Below, in pieces: positions 22,728-23,448 of a DNA stretch of 23,448 nucleotides. The notes beneath the pieces are model-generated. The model had not been told where the DNA came from and searched no databases. It was given only the letters and a program-made list of their open reading frames with translations. This stretch comes from Perkinsus olseni (taxonomy: Eukaryota; Perkinsozoa; Perkinsida; Perkinsidae), in the NCBI GenBank assembly GCA_013115135.1, contig JABANP010000670.1, forward strand, positions 1-23,448, in the 5' to 3' direction. The position numbers were made by a program, and so were the translations under genes. Position 1 is the stretch's first letter; each line of letters opens with the position of its first letter.

Positions 22728-23448
22728 TGCACTACGCTCGAGCCACATCGTCCATCTGTTAGTACAAGGGGTGAAACACTAACAGTCAAACCCGAGACCC
22801 GGACGGTGGAACGCCTTGTGAATATCTGATCGTATCGTGACAGTCGAAGTCGCCGATTTCGAATCGCGAGTCTTGCGACGCAAGACGTACTGTCACTTGG
22901 GTATCCAGATTACCCGAGCTCCCACTGAGAGCCTGTCAGATATTCCAAGCTTCGGATATCAGCGCAGCATCCCGGGTGGGCTGGGATTTTTTCTAGACAA
23001 GCCTAGACTGACACGTGAGCCAACGGCGAGCCTGTCTAGTCGAGCACGTTATAGCGCAATCGATTTACGGCGCGCTCTGCTGGCCAAGGCGCGCACAAGA
23101 CCCTTGGGCGCGAGCTACCACATTTTACCGCGCCAATCACGTTCGCGATTACCTTGCTTTATCATCATGACTAGAGGGCCTCTAGAAGAGGCATTAGCAG
23201 GGCCGGTAGGATCGAGTTTCACGCGGCCTCGTTGCGATCGTCGGATTGGACGTGGCAGACTCCCATGAGGACGCTTGAAGAGAATGTCATGATTGTGCAG
23301 ACTGATCAGATCCTCCGATGGTCACAACTGAGGAAGACGAAGAAGTGGCAGACGAGTAGGCTGGGCCAGCGGGAACTAATTTAAACTAATTGGTCAATCG
23401 GCGAATTATACCGTGAGAAAAAAACGTGGTGCCAAAGCTTGACTGTCA
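22728..23448 (+). other. Right end of the window, one long ORF of unknown nature
   Basis: An open frame spans 22837-23268 (143 codons), but it begins at GTG and has no convincing ATG. It includes SIPGGLGFFLDKPRL and SAIDLRRALLAKA. The composition is GC-rich around 23040-23150 (several GCGCGC-like blocks). A perfect 7-bp inverted repeat with a 1-nt centre lies at 23171-23185 (CTAGAGG/G/CCTCTAG). I recognise no domain and cannot say whether it is an exon or chance. Confidence 0.25.

Overview
The window looks like nuclear DNA of an intron-rich, gene-dense single-celled eukaryote. Genes sit on both strands, and protein homology appears in short exon blocks joined by GT-AG introns, many only 35-60 nt long. 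I suspect an alveolate, perhaps perkinsid-like, but that is an impression from gene style and not a demonstrated assignment. No spliced-leader RNA, rRNA, CRISPR, bacterial operon or viral gene was seen. All exon coordinates below were worked out by hand from splice signals, reading phase and remembered family conservation; no search was run.

Left half (1-11425), minus strand: the 5' end of an unknown gene cut by the window edge (1-227); a complete 19-exon gene for the spliceosome factor CWC22 (651-7759); and, 182 nt upstream of it, an ArfGAP gene of about 14 exons (7942-11425). Introns of CWC22 and ArfGAP share a sequence family: a GAGTTG...GTGGTAT block plus a GTATCTT block near the acceptor. 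They behave like introner-type mobile introns, and some are tandemly stacked. I did not see this family in the genes of the right half.

Right half (11426-23448): a 587-nt divergent intergenic region with a tRNA-like relic; a complete 7-exon acireductone dioxygenase gene of methionine salvage (12013-13309, plus); an unidentified plus-strand gene starting only 36 nt later (13346 onward); a minus-strand secreted Cys-containing protein (15624-17359); plus-strand exons of an unidentified gene (17813-18227); a two-exon 119-residue hypothetical gene (18435-18860, minus); a complete 8-exon cytochrome P450 of 530 residues (19455-21865, minus); and, head-to-head with it, a small membrane-protein gene whose 5' end lies in a 253-bp tandem duplication (22021-22526).

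Two patterns stand out. One is the intron family of the left half. The other is a scatter of perfect inverted repeats with arms of 7-25 bp and exactly one unpaired central base. I count 16, where about 1.4 would be expected by chance, and nearly all lie in the noncoding DNA of the right half. They share architecture but not sequence.
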